A stretch of 64,000 bases of DNA from Mucidula mucida (GCA_015501055.1 JADNYV010000187.1:1-64000); one strand, 5' to 3'; shown: positions 44,345 through 54,753, counted from the first letter of the stretch. Made by a program: numbers and translations. The notes: a model not told the origin generated them from the letters alone.

Positions 44345-45183
44345 TTGTTGATTGACTTGTTGATGTGGATCGACTCTCTTTATTCTTACCGTCACGGGCA
44401 ACCCGAGTTTTCAACTTTCATCAATGCACGCGCGCCAGAATCGATTTTTGAGCTATTACCGGACCAGAAAACAATTAACTTACTGCTTTTCATAAAGGTG
44501 TGACGGTCTTCAGTTATGCTTGCCCTTGCTGCTTAAGGCTTTCAAATTGCGGTGGTGCATCGCCGTGTCACCCTGTCTCGAACGATTGAGGACAATAGCT
44601 CTCGGAACCAGGTATGACATACGCTGTTCACATGCAGAGATAGGACAAGGCCTCATCAATTCGACAGATATTTGTCTCCCGTCTATCCTAACGGCTCATA
44701 CATGAACCGACCCATATTCAAAAAGCGACGCTTTGGATTGGATGTCTTCCTCTTTTCTTATATGATCTGCCCTCCCCGACGTGATAGACCATCATATCGC
44801 CACCAGACGCCACCATGCCGTCGCAGGCTCCAAGTATCTCGTTGGATAATAGAGCTTGTTTCATCGTCACCTCGACCACGTAATCGTACATGTGCCGACC
44901 GTGCTTATTGATTTTTTGTTCTACATAGACAATGCTAACAAAAAGGCAACAGGCTTTCGTTCCATTATACCTTCCCCTCGACTCTTGGACCACAGGAATG
45001 TTGTGTCAAAGACCTGGGATGGTGTGGCCCCATTTGAGACGGACCAGAGTTCCTGTCATTTTCCCACGAAAACAAAAGCTGTAGAAGGCCAAGGCATCTT
45101 GCGTCCTGCCTTCGTGCACCCATCACCGCCACGACAATCCTCCCAATCTTGGAGCTGTCGCATCCCAGTCGGTCCACCTTGCT
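44345..45183. other. Upstream region of the F-box gene
   Basis: Only short unsupported frames. Confidence 0.4.
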
Positions 45184-46850
45184 ATGTCGCGACTATTCCT
45201 CTCCATAGCCAGCATGTTGCATCGCCAGCTCGTCGCTGCCCCCGCCGAGGACATGAATCGTCAGCAGGATTCCTCGTGTCTTGCTCTGTTCCCAGTCGGC
45301 AGCGTGTCCATTGACGGTCTGCCTACCGAGGTCCTGCAGATGATTTTCAGCAACTTGCCCGCGGTGACCTACGTCTTCTATGCGGGTTCGGGCTTCTGGC
45401 CTAGGAATTCGAGGGAGGGCTCCCCAATCCTTCGAACGCCGGCCCACGTATGTCATCGATGGAGGACAATCATGAACACTGTTCCATTTGCTCTACGGCT
45501 GGTCATCGGAAACGTTGACGCTGGGACGGCGGCAATCCTTCCACTCACGGGAAATCTCGAATGCCTCTTGAAGGAACGGGATAGAGCGCCGTTCGACCTC
45601 AAGCTCGAGACGAGGGGCCTGTGGATTCCACGCGTTCAGAGCACAGCCTTTCCAGCACCCCTCCAGCTTATTCTTCGCCTGCTGTTTGAGCGCTCACTTC
45701 AGTGGCGCTCGCTTACGTTCGACCGCATTGCCTATTGGGACATCCTTCGTTATATTCTGGACGAGCCTCTTCGTCTTCCTCGACTCGAACATATCCACAT
45801 CGATTTTGGCGATGCTGTAGATCCTGTGAAACACGTATCTTCTATACACGCTTTTGCGGCGGCGCCGAGGCTGCGCACCGCTCATGTGGCGGTTTACGCT
45901 TACGGCCTCCTACTTGATTTGCCTTGGGATCAATTGACTCATCTCACAATCAAATTCAACAACACGCCGCATGATGTTCAATTGCCGCCATCTCTGCGTC
46001 GTATCCTTCGCCTGTCAACGCAGTTAACCCATCTGAAACTCATGCCCAATTTCCATGACCGGTCACAACAATCCTCCCGCATTGAATACATGATTCCCTC
46101 TTCCGTTCGACACCTCACGGTGGGATGTGCTGCAGTCCTGGATATTCTTATCGGTCCTTCAGTAACGACATTGCAAGTAATGCCTCTTGAACCGCCAGAA
46201 ACGCCCCCTCCGTCGATATCTCTTGCTCCCATTCTCAACTATATCCGCCGCTCCAGATGTGATGCTCTTGGTCGTCTTGTGATCCATGGCATTCTTCCCC
46301 AGGACTCCGGATGACACCTTCGTGAGCTCTTCCACGAATCGCCACAACTCAGCGAACTTGAGCTGATGTTTACACCTTTGCCGGGGGCCATTCACTACGA
46401 GATTTTTGAGATTCTTGATTCCTTCTCTTTGCTGAGTCTTACCAGCATGGTTCTGAGAACTTCTAGTGACTTTGACGTGTCCTTTCACTCGCGCAGGATG
46501 AAAAGGATCTCGATAATGCCTTCCACTGGCAGGGCCACGAAAGCGACAAGGTCCTTCATGATTTTATTGAATCTATCTTGATGGACGTCTCTGTGTTTAT
46601 CGAACGTTGTCGGCAAAGTACGATTCGCAGCCGTGGTCCTTCGCGATTGAGATCTATCCAGGTGCATGTCGGGGTGCAATTGGCTTCTTTTGATTCCCAG
46701 GTTTCCTCCGTTCTCGACGTGACCGATACAGAGGTGTATCGCTCCCTTAAAGACCTCGCGGAGCGTCCGTGTACTCCAAGGCTAAGCCTTATTTTTCATG
46801 GTAAGTCCCGCATGAGAATTGTGCGAGTAATACTTACTTGATCTACTCAA
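45184..46850 (+). pseudogene. F-box protein, probably damaged
   Basis: 376-codon frame with an F-box near residues 42-100: IDGLPTEVLQMIFSNLP..VCHRWRTIMNTVPFALRLVIG, the form common in Agaricomycete F-box families, which recruit substrates to SCF ubiquitin ligases. It continues in leucine-rich text (LEHIHIDF, LTHLTIKF, LTHLKLMP, VRHLTVG). TGA at 46312-46314 interrupts the frame. Translation beyond it, in the same frame, continues the protein (HLRELFHESPQLSELELMF, 46315-46450), and after a likely intron (GTTCTG at 46450 to GCGCAG at about 46497) a further exon reads DLDNAFHWQGHESDKVLHDF..VSVFIERCRQ. The length without the stop would be normal for the family. Start choice: the first ATG; MNRQQDSSC further on is also possible. 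Confidence 0.6.
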
Positions 46851-47336
46851 TCTTGCCGCAGATAATCGATACCAACGCCTGTTCTGTGATGCACGCAAGT
46901 CCTTTTAACGCAAAGATTGTTGTTTATCGTATTCTACAGTAATGTACATGCACTCTATCGTGTAGTATGTTTCCTCGCTCGAGACGAAAGAATCTTTTAC
47001 GTGATGTTCTTCGAACGTCCAAATGTTGATGATTGACGATGCAATGGCGCATCCGTCACGGTTCTTTCCGGCAAGTATAATCACTTTTGTGGCTAACACT
47101 GTTCGTAGCGTCGCTTTGTCCGAACCAGAACTTCCTTTTGTCTATACATCTAGATCAACATGAAGTTTCAAGCGGCAACGAAACGATTCAGTGGATGATG
47201 ATCAAGCGACAAAGTTAGATCTCATCTTCGTTGGGACTGGTATATAGTTATCATTGAATCCTCTACATTATACAGAGTCGTAAATACATTATACACATTT
47301 GCCGCTTGTACTACACGATGATCCGAAACGGTCATG
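46850..47336. other. No supported gene
   Basis: Spacer between the F-box gene and the 3' end of HNH1. Confidence 0.5.
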
Positions 47337-48291
47337 TCAATCATTACGCGCGCGCTTCGAGGCCTGAGCGACCATGTCTCCCCCTTTACCATCAGACACA
47401 GCCAGCTTACGCTTCGAGCGCCGAAGCGGAATAGTAGTCTCGGAGGAGTCCTCCAGCGTCGCCGGCTGCGAAGGGGGTCCGGCGGCAGCGTTCTCGTCAT
47501 ACATTTCCTCTTGCCGAGTAGATGGCAGAGTCGAGGGACCAGCTACTGCGTGTGCTGGTCCAGCCGCAGCGTTCTCGTCATCCATTTCCTCTTGCCGAGT
47601 AGATGGCAGAGTCGAGGGTCCAGCTACTGCATTGGCATTGTTAGCAGCTGTCGCTCTAGTATTATGAGCCCTGTATGCACCGGTGAGTCGTCTGTCTGAC
47701 GCGGATGAGAATTGCAGACTAACCTGCGAGGATGAGCGAATGGACGATCGACACGAGGGTCGGGCTGGAAGTTTGGATCCGCGGGAGATATCCATTCGTT
47801 TACGATCCAGCGAATTTGGTAGATTGCAACCTTCTGTTCTTGGGTCCACACAGGGTGTTCGGTCAACTTGTTGACAGTCTTCCACGCACTGATAATCATG
47901 AGGCAGGGATTGACATGTATGTTTGCCAAGGGGAGGGTGTGGAAAGGGTACTTGAATCGTTGGTATTTGGCTGTCTCTTCGTGTTCAGTCTTCCCGTTTC
48001 GTTTAACCTTCCGCCAGATCTTACGAAAGATAGAATGATGCGCAGACATTTTGACAGGCACCGTAGAGTATTGCCATCCCTCAGGCGGTGTTGGAAAAGC
48101 CTAGAGCCGATGAGCCAGAATGCCCGAAAGAGAAAAGGACAGTCCTACCGTGAGATAGTAAACCAGTTTCTGCTTTGCCGCTGCAAGTTGCCGATTTTTC
48201 ATGGTGAAGTTATAGATGGCGTTGATGACTTCCATCACAGGAAGAAATATGAAACCGTCGTGATCGTAGAATAGATGGTATATAACAAGCA
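47337..48291 (-). pseudogene. HNH nuclease gene 1, 3' part (separated by nested transposons)
   Basis: Minus-strand exons homologous to the 3' half of HNH2 (57798-58666). The exon starting TTGTTATATACCATC encodes VIYHLFYDHDGFIFLP..QLAAAKQKLVYYLT, followed by a GTAGGA..CTCTAG intron. The next exon has FPTPPEGWQYSTVPV, YPFHTLPLANIHVNPC and ISAWKTVNKL, and a low-complexity basic C terminus ends RRSKRKLAV..ASKRARND. Its 5' half lies at 55115-55707, 6.8 kb away, beyond the hAT insertion. Reading phases across the split agree with HNH2. Confidence 0.75.
47486..47647 (-). repeat. 81-bp tandem duplication in the HNH1 C terminus
   Basis: Two in-frame copies, starting GCAGCGTTCTCGTCAT on + at 47486 and 47567, encode AGPSTLPSTRQEEM..DENAAAGP twice. 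It expands the disordered tail by 27 residues and is not present in HNH2. Confidence 0.8.
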
Positions 48292-48464
48292 CTGTTAGAA
48301 TAAATGGGGTAAAGGGAGCGAGGTTGATATTTGAGTGAGTGCTTGCAATCGCGCAATACCGTTGGGTTAGCTCGCATTAGAGCAAACAGATGCTCTACCG
48401 GTGAGAATGGATTCAGCTTATATACTACATGCAAAATATACAGTAACCAAAGCGCGCCGTACGG

Positions 48465-48536
48465 GATGTGATTCGGAGACGTCCAGGTATCGTACGAGAA
48501 GCTCAAGTCGCCCTCGTACTTGTTATGAATCGCCAT
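48465..48536 (-). pseudogene. hAT transposase, downstream fragment
   Basis: Encodes KYEGDLSFSYDTWTSPNH. The D-x-W-TSPNH block is the conserved hAT motif that directly follows the region seen at 53472 (SRDVKQIYA..NKTLQ). Same strand, separated only by the gypsy element and intron text. Similarity ends shortly after TSPNH. Confidence 0.6.
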
Positions 48537-48657
48537 ATTTTCACATTTTCACATCTTATCATATCTTATTGGGGGGCTTGTCTTATCAACCAACGGACTG
48601 TTTCATCATCTGTTTCGTCACCGATCATACTCCTTTTCATTACCGAAGCCGTACTCA

Positions 48658-49049
48658 TGTCGGACACACGTTCAACACATGGATGACATCATACATGCTG
48701 ATACCTCATGGACTCCCTATTGTATACACACCGCCGACACTCGTAGCACACATGGACGTTTCAGTATTATTACTTACATGCAGTTACCACTCGTATTTAA
48801 TGGTTTCACGGACTAGTAGCATACCACACTGGGTCAAGGGCGTGGAGCATCCCTAGTGGAAACACGTATGGACAAGGAGTCTCAAACACAGACTTACTAG
48901 TATATAAGCAGTAGTGTAGTATCATTGTACTTTAGTTCCGATCTCGTTTATACACCTGGCCTAGCCTAGTCTTACGAACGCGAACACTTTCTTCCTTAGT
49001 TCTTGCTGTGGTACCTGGTTGAGTCTCGTGGCTTAGTCAGTCGCTAACA
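48658..49049 (+). repeat. Gypsy 5' LTR (392 bp)
   Basis: Starts TGTCGGACAC, ends GTCGCTAACA. The left border is inferred from the TG and the nearby GTACT; only its last 73 bp can be checked against the 3' LTR. Confidence 0.7.
48901..48907 (+). promoter_or_regulatory. Gypsy promoter TATA box
   Basis: TATATAA, 33 bp before AGTTCCGATCT (48934), the predicted first bases of the transcript. Confidence 0.6.
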
Positions 49050-49051
49050 GA

Positions 49052-49062
49052 AGATCGGAACT
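49052..49062 (+). promoter_or_regulatory. Self-priming primer binding site
   Basis: AGATCGGAACT, two bases after the 5' LTR, is the exact reverse complement of AGTTCCGATCT at 48934-48944, placed where transcription should start. An 11-base match between the transcript 5' end and the primer site is the arrangement used by Tf1 of fission yeast and predicted for the Tf1/sushi group. No tRNA-type TGG primer site is present. Confidence 0.7.
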
Positions 49063-49648
49063 ACTTTCTACCACCTACCACACATCCCTGATCGTCGATC
49101 AGCACTTCGCTGTTTGATCATCGCACATCCCCCTGTTCCTTTTCCCTGTTTACAGATCGACGGATTCCTAATTCCAGCGCACGTCCGCATACGTGTGTAT
49201 TGGTCCCAGTAGCGCCGGCTAACAGTTAGAGATAACTGCCTCGGGTGCTGGAAGTAGCCGCTCTCACGAGAACGAACTTTTGGCAGTTGCACTTCAGTGG
49301 GCGCTGTTTACGGGTCAACCCCCGTTCCCAGGAAAACTTCGGCTTACCTCACACCAGAGGGACGTCGGCTGGGCAATTGCGAACTTGTGACGAGCTCTTG
49401 GGCTCCGTAGATACGTAGTCAGTAGTCGGTAAAATAGCGTAGACAGTTATAATACTTACCTACCTTACTTACCTTACGATACACACCATCATTCCCCACC
49501 CTACCAAGTCCTGGATTCTATTTCAGATCTAGGCGACTCCTCCTTATTCATCCAAACCTCTATTCCCTCACCTGTTTCATCAAAATCCGCATCTCCCATA
49601 TCCCCACTTTCACCCTTTCACTCTCCGATCCTATCACCCCGACTCATC
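49063..49648. other. Gypsy untranslated leader
   Basis: About 590 bp between the primer site and gag with no conserved frame; pyrimidine-rich just before gag. Confidence 0.6.
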
Positions 49649-50578
49649 ATGTCCAACGAAGCACCCGAAACCACTCCTCACACACCCGCTCATCACGCCG
49701 ATGTTGAAATCAAAGGCCGATCCCTTGTCAACAAGCCTTACGACTATGACGGGGACAAGTTCAAGTACAAGAGCTGGTGGCGATCGATGTTCACATACAT
49801 CCGTGACAAGAAGAACAACCTCACATCTGACTCCGAAAGGATCAATGTTGTTCTCTCTTACATCCGAGGAGATCACGTAGATGCATGGGTCCAGAACTAC
49901 TCGGACCAGAACTTCGATGAGGAAGAAGAGGAATGGACAGTCTCTTGGACGGAGTTCAAGGAAGACTTGAAGGAGCGATTTGTGGATTCCAACCTCGCGC
50001 GAGACGCGCAAGACCAGATCGAGCGGTTGCGCCAGGGGCAAGATACCGCTCAAGACTTCTTCCAGAAGTTCGAGGTCCTGCTCACTCAGGCAGGATACTC
50101 AAAGGATGACGCATTCGTCGTACGACTTCTCGAGACCAATGTCAACGAGAAGATCATCGACCAGATCTATGGCAGCCGAGACGGGTTGCCAGAGAAGTAC
50201 AAGGATTGGAAGGCACAGATCCTTCAGATTGATCAGCTATGGAGAAGGCGGGCGGCGAGCAAGAGGTCTGGCATGCAGTCCCGGCCTCAAGCTCCGCAGG
50301 TGGCTACATCAAGAGCTAATCCTACGAACCCACCTCCAACGCCGATCACACGACGAGATGCTACCGGTGTTACCTATGGAGGAGCCGGCAGGCCGATGGA
50401 CATCGACAACGCACGTCGAAGAGGACTTTGCTTCAGTTGTGGCGAACACGGCCACGTCAGCAGGTTCTGTCCGAAGAAGGGTCGATCCCAGACGATTTGG
50501 GGTCTATGGACCGAGATGAATGACGAGGAGAAGAAGAAGCTGGCCGAAGAGTTGGGTTTTGCGAAGCTCCCGCAGTAG
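49649..50578 (+). CDS. Gypsy Gag
   Basis: 309 residues, start MSNEAPETTPHTP. Retrotransposon gag domain at about residues 25-150 (YDGDKFKYKSWWRSMFTYI, WTVSWTEFKEDLKERFVD, ARDAQDQIERLRQGQ), then a basic linker and one CCHC zinc knuckle, C-F-S-C-G-E-H-G-H-V-S-R-F-C, at about 261-274. It packages element RNA into virus-like particles. Open throughout. The frame ends with TAG at 50576-50578, inside the loop of a stem-loop downstream of a slippery heptamer (see 50554). Confidence 0.9.
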   Translation: MSNEAPETTPHTPAHHADVEIKGRSLVNKPYDYDGDKFKYKSWWRSMFTYIRDKKNNLTSDSERINVVLSYIRGDHVDAWVQNYSDQNFDEEEEEWTVSWTEFKEDLKERFVDSNLARDAQDQIERLRQGQDTAQDFFQKFEVLLTQAGYSKDDAFVVRLLETNVNEKIIDQIYGSRDGLPEKYKDWKAQILQIDQLWRRRAASKRSGMQSRPQAPQVATSRANPTNPPPTPITRRDATGVTYGGAGRPMDIDNARRRGLCFSCGEHGHVSRFCPKKGRSQTIWGLWTEMNDEEKKKLAEELGFAKLPQ

Positions 50579-53400
50579 ACGCAGTCCTGCTGGAGCAGTC
50601 ATCAAGGAAAGGGTTGTCAGATGCAGAATCTATTTACAGTACGGGTACTGAAACATCTAAAATATCATCGACGACTTTACCACCAAAACCTGCGAAAGAA
50701 AGATTTGAGCCAAATACGCCCGAGTGGATCGCACAACGGCTAAGAGAGGATGACGTGTCGAGAGCAGTGGGAATTTTGAGAGCATGGATGCCGGAGCGGA
50801 GAGAGAGAGAAGCGACGGAGGAGAAGGTGATGGCGATCAGAGCGTTGACAAAGGAAGCTGCGGTGGAAGTTGTGACGGAGTTGAAAAAGTCGAGGAAGTA
50901 CATCCGGGGAACAAAGGGGCAGGACATGAAACTCCGAGTAACCATAGAGAGCGTACACACAGGCTCTGAATGGGAAACGAGTGCCCTTCTTGACAGTGGA
51001 GCAACGGGTTCTTGTGTCAATAAAGAATTCGTCGAGAAGAACGGACTCCCGATCAAGGAGTTACCGGTCAAGCTCCCTGTTTACAATGCGGATGGAACCC
51101 TAAACGAGGGAGGAGCAATCGAAGGTTTTGTGGAGGTCCGGATGAGGATCGGAGATCACGCCGAAAAGATTGAGTTGGCCGTCACCAATCTCGGCAAAAC
51201 AAGTATCTTTTTGGGGCTAGATTGGCTACAATATCACAACCCCACGATCAACTGGACGGAATCCACATTGACCTTTGATCAATGCCCAGAACGCTGCGGC
51301 TATCTACCCGAGTACAACTCACCGGAAGATGAAGGAGAAGACGTAGAAGAGAAGTTGGAAGAGGGAGAGCGTTTGTTCTGGATGGACTGGGACAACTATC
51401 GCAAAAGCGGAGAAAAGCTGAGATCACAACAGCCTTCATCCGCTGCTGCACCTTACATCGAGGAATTCTCCGATGTATTCAGCAAGGCGGACTTTGACAA
51501 GTTACCGGAGCGAAGACCCTGGGATCACGCGATAGAACTTACGCCTGGTTCCAAACCGGTTGACTGCAAGGTTTATCCCCTTAGTCCATCCGAGCAGAAG
51601 GCGTTAGATGAGTTCCTGGAAGAAAACATACGGACGGGACGTATACGGCCATCAATTTCACCTATGGCATCACCCTTCTTCTTTGTCAAAAAGAAGGATG
51701 GAAGCCTTCGGCCAGTACAAGATTATCGGAAGTTGAACGACATGACAATCAAGAACCGATACCCCTTGCCGTTGATTCAGGAGCTTATCGACAAGTTGAA
51801 GGGAGCAAAGGTTTTCACAAAGATGGATGTCCGATGGGGTTACAATAACATCCGGATCAAAGAAGGTGATGAGTGGAAAGCGGCGTTTAGAACAAACCGA
51901 GGCCTGTTCGAGCCCTCAGTCATGTTCTTTGGACTTACAAACTCGCCGGCGACATTCCAATCGTTCATGAATCACATTCTGAAGGAGCTGATTGATGAAG
52001 GACATGTTATAGTTTACTTGGATGACATACTTATCTTTACGAACACGTTGGAAGAACATAGGCATATCGTACGACGAGTATTAAAAATATTACGAGTAAA
52101 TAAGTTGTATTTAAAACCCGAGAAATGTAGTTTCGAGGCACATACTGTAGACTACTTAGGAGTTATTGTTGGAGGAGGAGAGGTGAAGATGGATCCGGCA
52201 AAAGTGGCCGTAGTAAAGGAATGGAAGGAGCCGACGAAGAAGAAGGAAGTACAGTCATTCCTGGGCTTCTGCAACTTCTACCGACGTTTCATCCGGGGAT
52301 TTGCGGGAGTAGCGAAGCCATTGACATCGCTAACCGGGAAGGGCGAGTGGATTTGGGGCATGGAGCAGCACGAGGCATTTGAGGAGTTGAAGCGGAGGAT
52401 GACGGAAGAACCCGTCCTGATCGTACCACGCGACGACGGCAAGTTTCGAGTTGAGGCAGACTCCTCGAACTATGCGAACGGGGCGGTTCTTTCCCAGTTG
52501 GTGGACGGAAAATGGAGACCAGTAGCCTTTCGGTCTCGCGCGCTGAACGAAGTAGAGCGCAATTATGAGATCTACGACAAAGAGATGATGGCTATTATGG
52601 ACTCGATTGACGACTGGAGACAATATCTCCTTGGAGCAAAGGAAACGGTGGAGGTGTTTACCGATCATCAAAACCTCCAGTACTTCCGGAAGCCACAGAA
52701 GTTGAATCGGAGGCAGGCGAGATGGGTTACGGAGTTAGCGGAATATGACATACAGATGATTCACAAGCCGGGCAAGACGATGGGGAAAGCTGATGCCTTG
52801 TCAAGGATGACAGGCCTTGAGAAGGGGGAAAAAGATAACGAAAACGTTGTTTTGCTCAAGCCGGAGTTTTTTATTTCACAAATTCAATTTTCTTTACATA
52901 CAGTAGATACACCGGAGGACGAATTACTTAACAAAATCAAACAAAGAAAAGGAAACAAAGACAGATACGTACAAAAAGCATTAGAAAACAAAGAAAAAGG
53001 ATGGGAAGAGAAGGAAAATGGACTTATTATGTGGAAGGATCGTATTTACATACCGAAGGACAAGGAATTGCGGGGAAGAGTTATTGGAATGCACCATGAT
53101 GCACAGCTTGCAGGGCATCCTGGACGATACAAGACCCTCGAGCTGATCACACGTACCTATTGGTGGCCAGGAATCAGCCGAGACGTCCGTGAATACGTAG
53201 AAGGGTGTCAAAAATGTCAGGTTACAAAGTCACATCGCACGAAGCCGGCTGCACCTCTTCATCCTATTGATGTGCCAAGCGAGCCATGGGAGATAGTAGG
53301 GACGGACATGATTGGAGAGCTGCCGGAATCAGGAGGATACAACGCGAACACTTTCTTCCTTAGTTCTTGCTGTGGTACCTGGTTGAGTCTCGTGGCTTAG
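50524..53400 (+). CDS. Gypsy Pol, C-terminally truncated
   Basis: Frame -1 relative to gag, open from 50524 with no ATG near its head. Domains (residues counted from codon 50614): aspartic protease LLDSGATGS at about 125-133; RT from about 330, with catalytic YLDD at 468-471; RNase H with TDHQNLQYF at about 690; integrase HHCC zinc finger (HHDAQLAGHPG..CQKCQ) at about 830-870; and the start of the catalytic core, GTDMIGELPE. At 53341 the sequence jumps into the 3' LTR, and the last codons (NTFFLSSCCGTWLSLVA) are LTR-derived. RT is intact; integration is not possible without the rest of integrase. Confidence 0.9.
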   Translation, partial: RGEEEAGRRVGFCEAPAVDAVLLEQSSRKGLSDAESIYSTGTETSKISSTTLPPKPAKERFEPNTPEWIAQRLREDDVSRAVGILRAWMPERREREATEEKVMAIRALTKEAAVEVVTELKKSRKYIRGTKGQDMKLRVTIESVHTGSEWETSALLDSGATGSCVNKEFVEKNGLPIKELPVKLPVYNADGTLNEGGAIEGFVEVRMRIGDHAEKIELAVTNLGKTSIFLGLDWLQYHNPTINWTESTLTFDQCPERCGYLPEYNSPEDEGEDVEEKLEEGERLFWMDWDNYRKSGEKLRSQQPSSAAAPYIEEFSDVFSKADFDKLPERRPWDHAIELTPGSKPVDCKVYPLSPSEQKALDEFLEENIRTGRIRPSISPMASPFFFVKKKDGSLRPVQDYRKLNDMTIKNRYPLPLIQELIDKLKGAKVFTKMDVRWGYNNIRIKEGDEWKAAFRTNRGLFEPSVMFFGLTNSPATFQSFMNHILKELIDEGHVIVYLDDILIFTNTLEEHRHIVRRVLKILRVNKLYLKPEKCSFEAHTVDYLGVIVGGGEVKMDPAKVAVVKEWKEPTKKKEVQSFLGFCNFYRRFIRGFAGVAKPLTSLTGKGEWIWGMEQHEAFEELKRRMTEEPVLIVPRDDGKFRVEADSSNYANGAVLSQLVDGKWRPVAFRSRALNEVERNYEIYDKEMMAIMDSIDDWRQYLLGAKETVEVFTDHQNLQYFRKPQKLNRRQARWVTELAEYDIQMIHKPGKTMGKADALSRMTGLEKGEKDNENVVLLKPEFFISQIQFSLHTVDTPEDELLNKIKQRKGNKDRYVQKALENKEKGWEEKENGLIMWKDRIYIPKDKELRGRVIGMHHDAQLAGHPGRYKTLELITRTYWWPGISRDVREYVEGCQKCQVTKSHRTKPAAPLHPIDVPSEPWEIVGTDMIGELPESGGYNANTFFLSSCCGTWLSLVA
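50554..50596 (+). promoter_or_regulatory. -1 ribosomal frameshift signal between gag and pol
   Basis: Slippery heptamer G GGT TTT (50554-50560) in the gag frame fits X XXY YYZ. After a 5-nt spacer, GCTCC-c-GCAG (50566-50575) pairs with CTGC-t-GGAGC (50587-50596): nine pairs with one mismatch and an 11-nt loop that contains the gag stop codon. Slippage by -1 enters the pol frame, open from 50524. Confidence 0.75.
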
Positions 53401-53413
53401 TCAGTCGCTAACA
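53341..53413 (+). repeat. Gypsy 3' LTR remnant (73 bp)
   Basis: Identical to 48977-49049. Its upstream part and the end of pol are deleted; the join is at AACGCGAAC. Confidence 0.9.
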
Positions 53414-53471
53414 GTACTCCTACCATTTGGTAAGTGCCATTTCTTATTTTTTGTGCGTAGAATTAACATAC

Positions 53472-54753
53472 CTGTAGCGTTTTATTAATTGCGCCGCCGC
53501 GAGTAATGGCGTAGATCTGTTTAACGTCGCGTGAGACAGTCGTCGGATGTGGGATGTAATAATCCGGGCGGCCTGTCTTCTGGAGGCTGTGGTAGCCTTC
53601 ATCGCTGACGATGGAGAAGGGACGTCCATCTTTGGCAACCCATCGAGCCGTTTGCGCACTGCGTCGACGGGTAAGTACGATGTCTCTCTGGATTGTAAGA
53701 AGAACTAACCGAGCTTGAGCAGGTGTATGACGACGGTCGGAATAGGTCGGTCGACCAGTACGCTGCGTCTGGCGTTGGAAGAAGCTCTTGATATCGCCAT
53801 CGGGATGCTTCTCGTGCTTCTTGAGGGCCTCGCGAGCACCCTCTGCCGTCGTCTTGTCAGCTGCGACAACGGTGTCCTTTCCCCAGCACGTCACGGCATG
53901 GCTCCGGAGATTGCTTGGTGAGTTACGGTCCTTGGTGTTGACACGATTGTCTTAATAGCGATTGACCTGGTGTTTGCAGCCGCGAGCACCGCAACGGAAG
54001 ACGTGGGCCTTGCGGCCATTGACAATCTCGACGGTGGGCTCCTGGAAGAAGATGTAGACCGAGGAGGTCCACTTCTTCTTCGCATGCTCTGCATTACTAG
54101 GTAAGTTTTATTTGCCTCGTCATTATATCATCGCTTACCGAGTGCATCCTTATCAGTGTCGGTGACCTCGTTCGGGAATGGGTCACCAGTCTCGACCTCG
54201 GACTCCATGTTGGACTCCTCTTCGGTCGTAGCCTTGGCCGAGGCTTTCCTCTTGCCCTTGCTCTTGTTCTTCTGCTTCCTGGCCTTGGACTTCTTGGTGG
54301 CGTCACCCATAGCGACATCACCGTCTGCATCCTCGCCGGCGCTCTTCTCGCTGTCTGTGGCATCGACGTTGATGACAGAGGCGCCGTTGTGGTCGGAGCG
54401 CGAGCGGGAGGGTGAACGACGACGACAATTACCTATATTTTCTGGTAAGTCTCCTATTTGACCAATGACTCGAACATACCTCTAATTTTGTGCCCGTGCT
54501 TAAGCAGGGTTCCCTGCATACCACGGCCAGCGTCGACCTCGCTGGTGGAAGCACCGGTGGAGCGGGAAGAGCCCGCTTGTGGCGCATTGTCGCGGGTGGT
54601 AGAATTAGTCGATGTTCTCACTTTCTTGGCCTGAGCAGCATTGGATGCATTGCGACAAGCGGCCTCGTGCTCTTCTGCTTCGAGGACACGAGAGCTAGCA
54701 TTTCGCTTACGAGGTGGCAGGGGCTGCTGCTCTTCGTACTCGTCGTCGGACAT
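53472..54753 (-). pseudogene. BED-finger hAT transposase, N-terminal part
   Basis: Exons read 54753 to 53472. The N terminus is MSDDEYEEQQPLPPRKRN, disordered and basic. After an intron comes a Lys-rich exon (KKSKARKQKNKSKGKRK) and an acidic end. After a second intron comes a BED zinc finger: SSVYIFFQEPTVE, FRCGARGCKHQ, NLRSHAVTCWG, with Cys and His pairs. Then come FSIVSDEGYHSLQKTGRPDYYIPHP and TVSRDVKQIYA, the usual pre-catalytic part of Agaricomycete hAT proteins. Within the BED finger VNRY is followed by TAA, so the frame is dead. The exon ends NKTLQ with a GTATGT donor at 53471; the intron is broken by the gypsy insertion. Confidence 0.75.

Larger units (their letters stand above)
48658..53413 (+). 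mobile_element. Ty3/gypsy LTR retrotransposon, Tf1/sushi-like, 3' deleted
   Basis: The 5' LTR is 48658-49049 (TGTCGG..CTAACA). Then follow a leader, gag, and pol with protease-RT-RNase H-integrase order, and a 73-bp remnant of the 3' LTR (53341-53413), identical to 48977-49049. GTACT follows the 3' end (53414-53418) and also lies at 48651-48655, two bases before the LTR TG, a plausible 5-bp target duplication. Integrase is cut after its first catalytic Asp. Identity of the shared LTR bases suggests a young insertion. It sits within an intron or exon edge of the hAT transposase. Confidence 0.85.

Noticed and set aside
49050..49080. tRNA-type primer binding site in the gypsy element
   Set aside because: No TGG-starting tRNA 3'-end complement follows the LTR; the 11-base self-complement explains the site better.
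49300..49420. Possible tRNA-like sequence (GGGTCAACCCCCG)
   Set aside because: No cloverleaf can be drawn around it and it lies in the gypsy leader.
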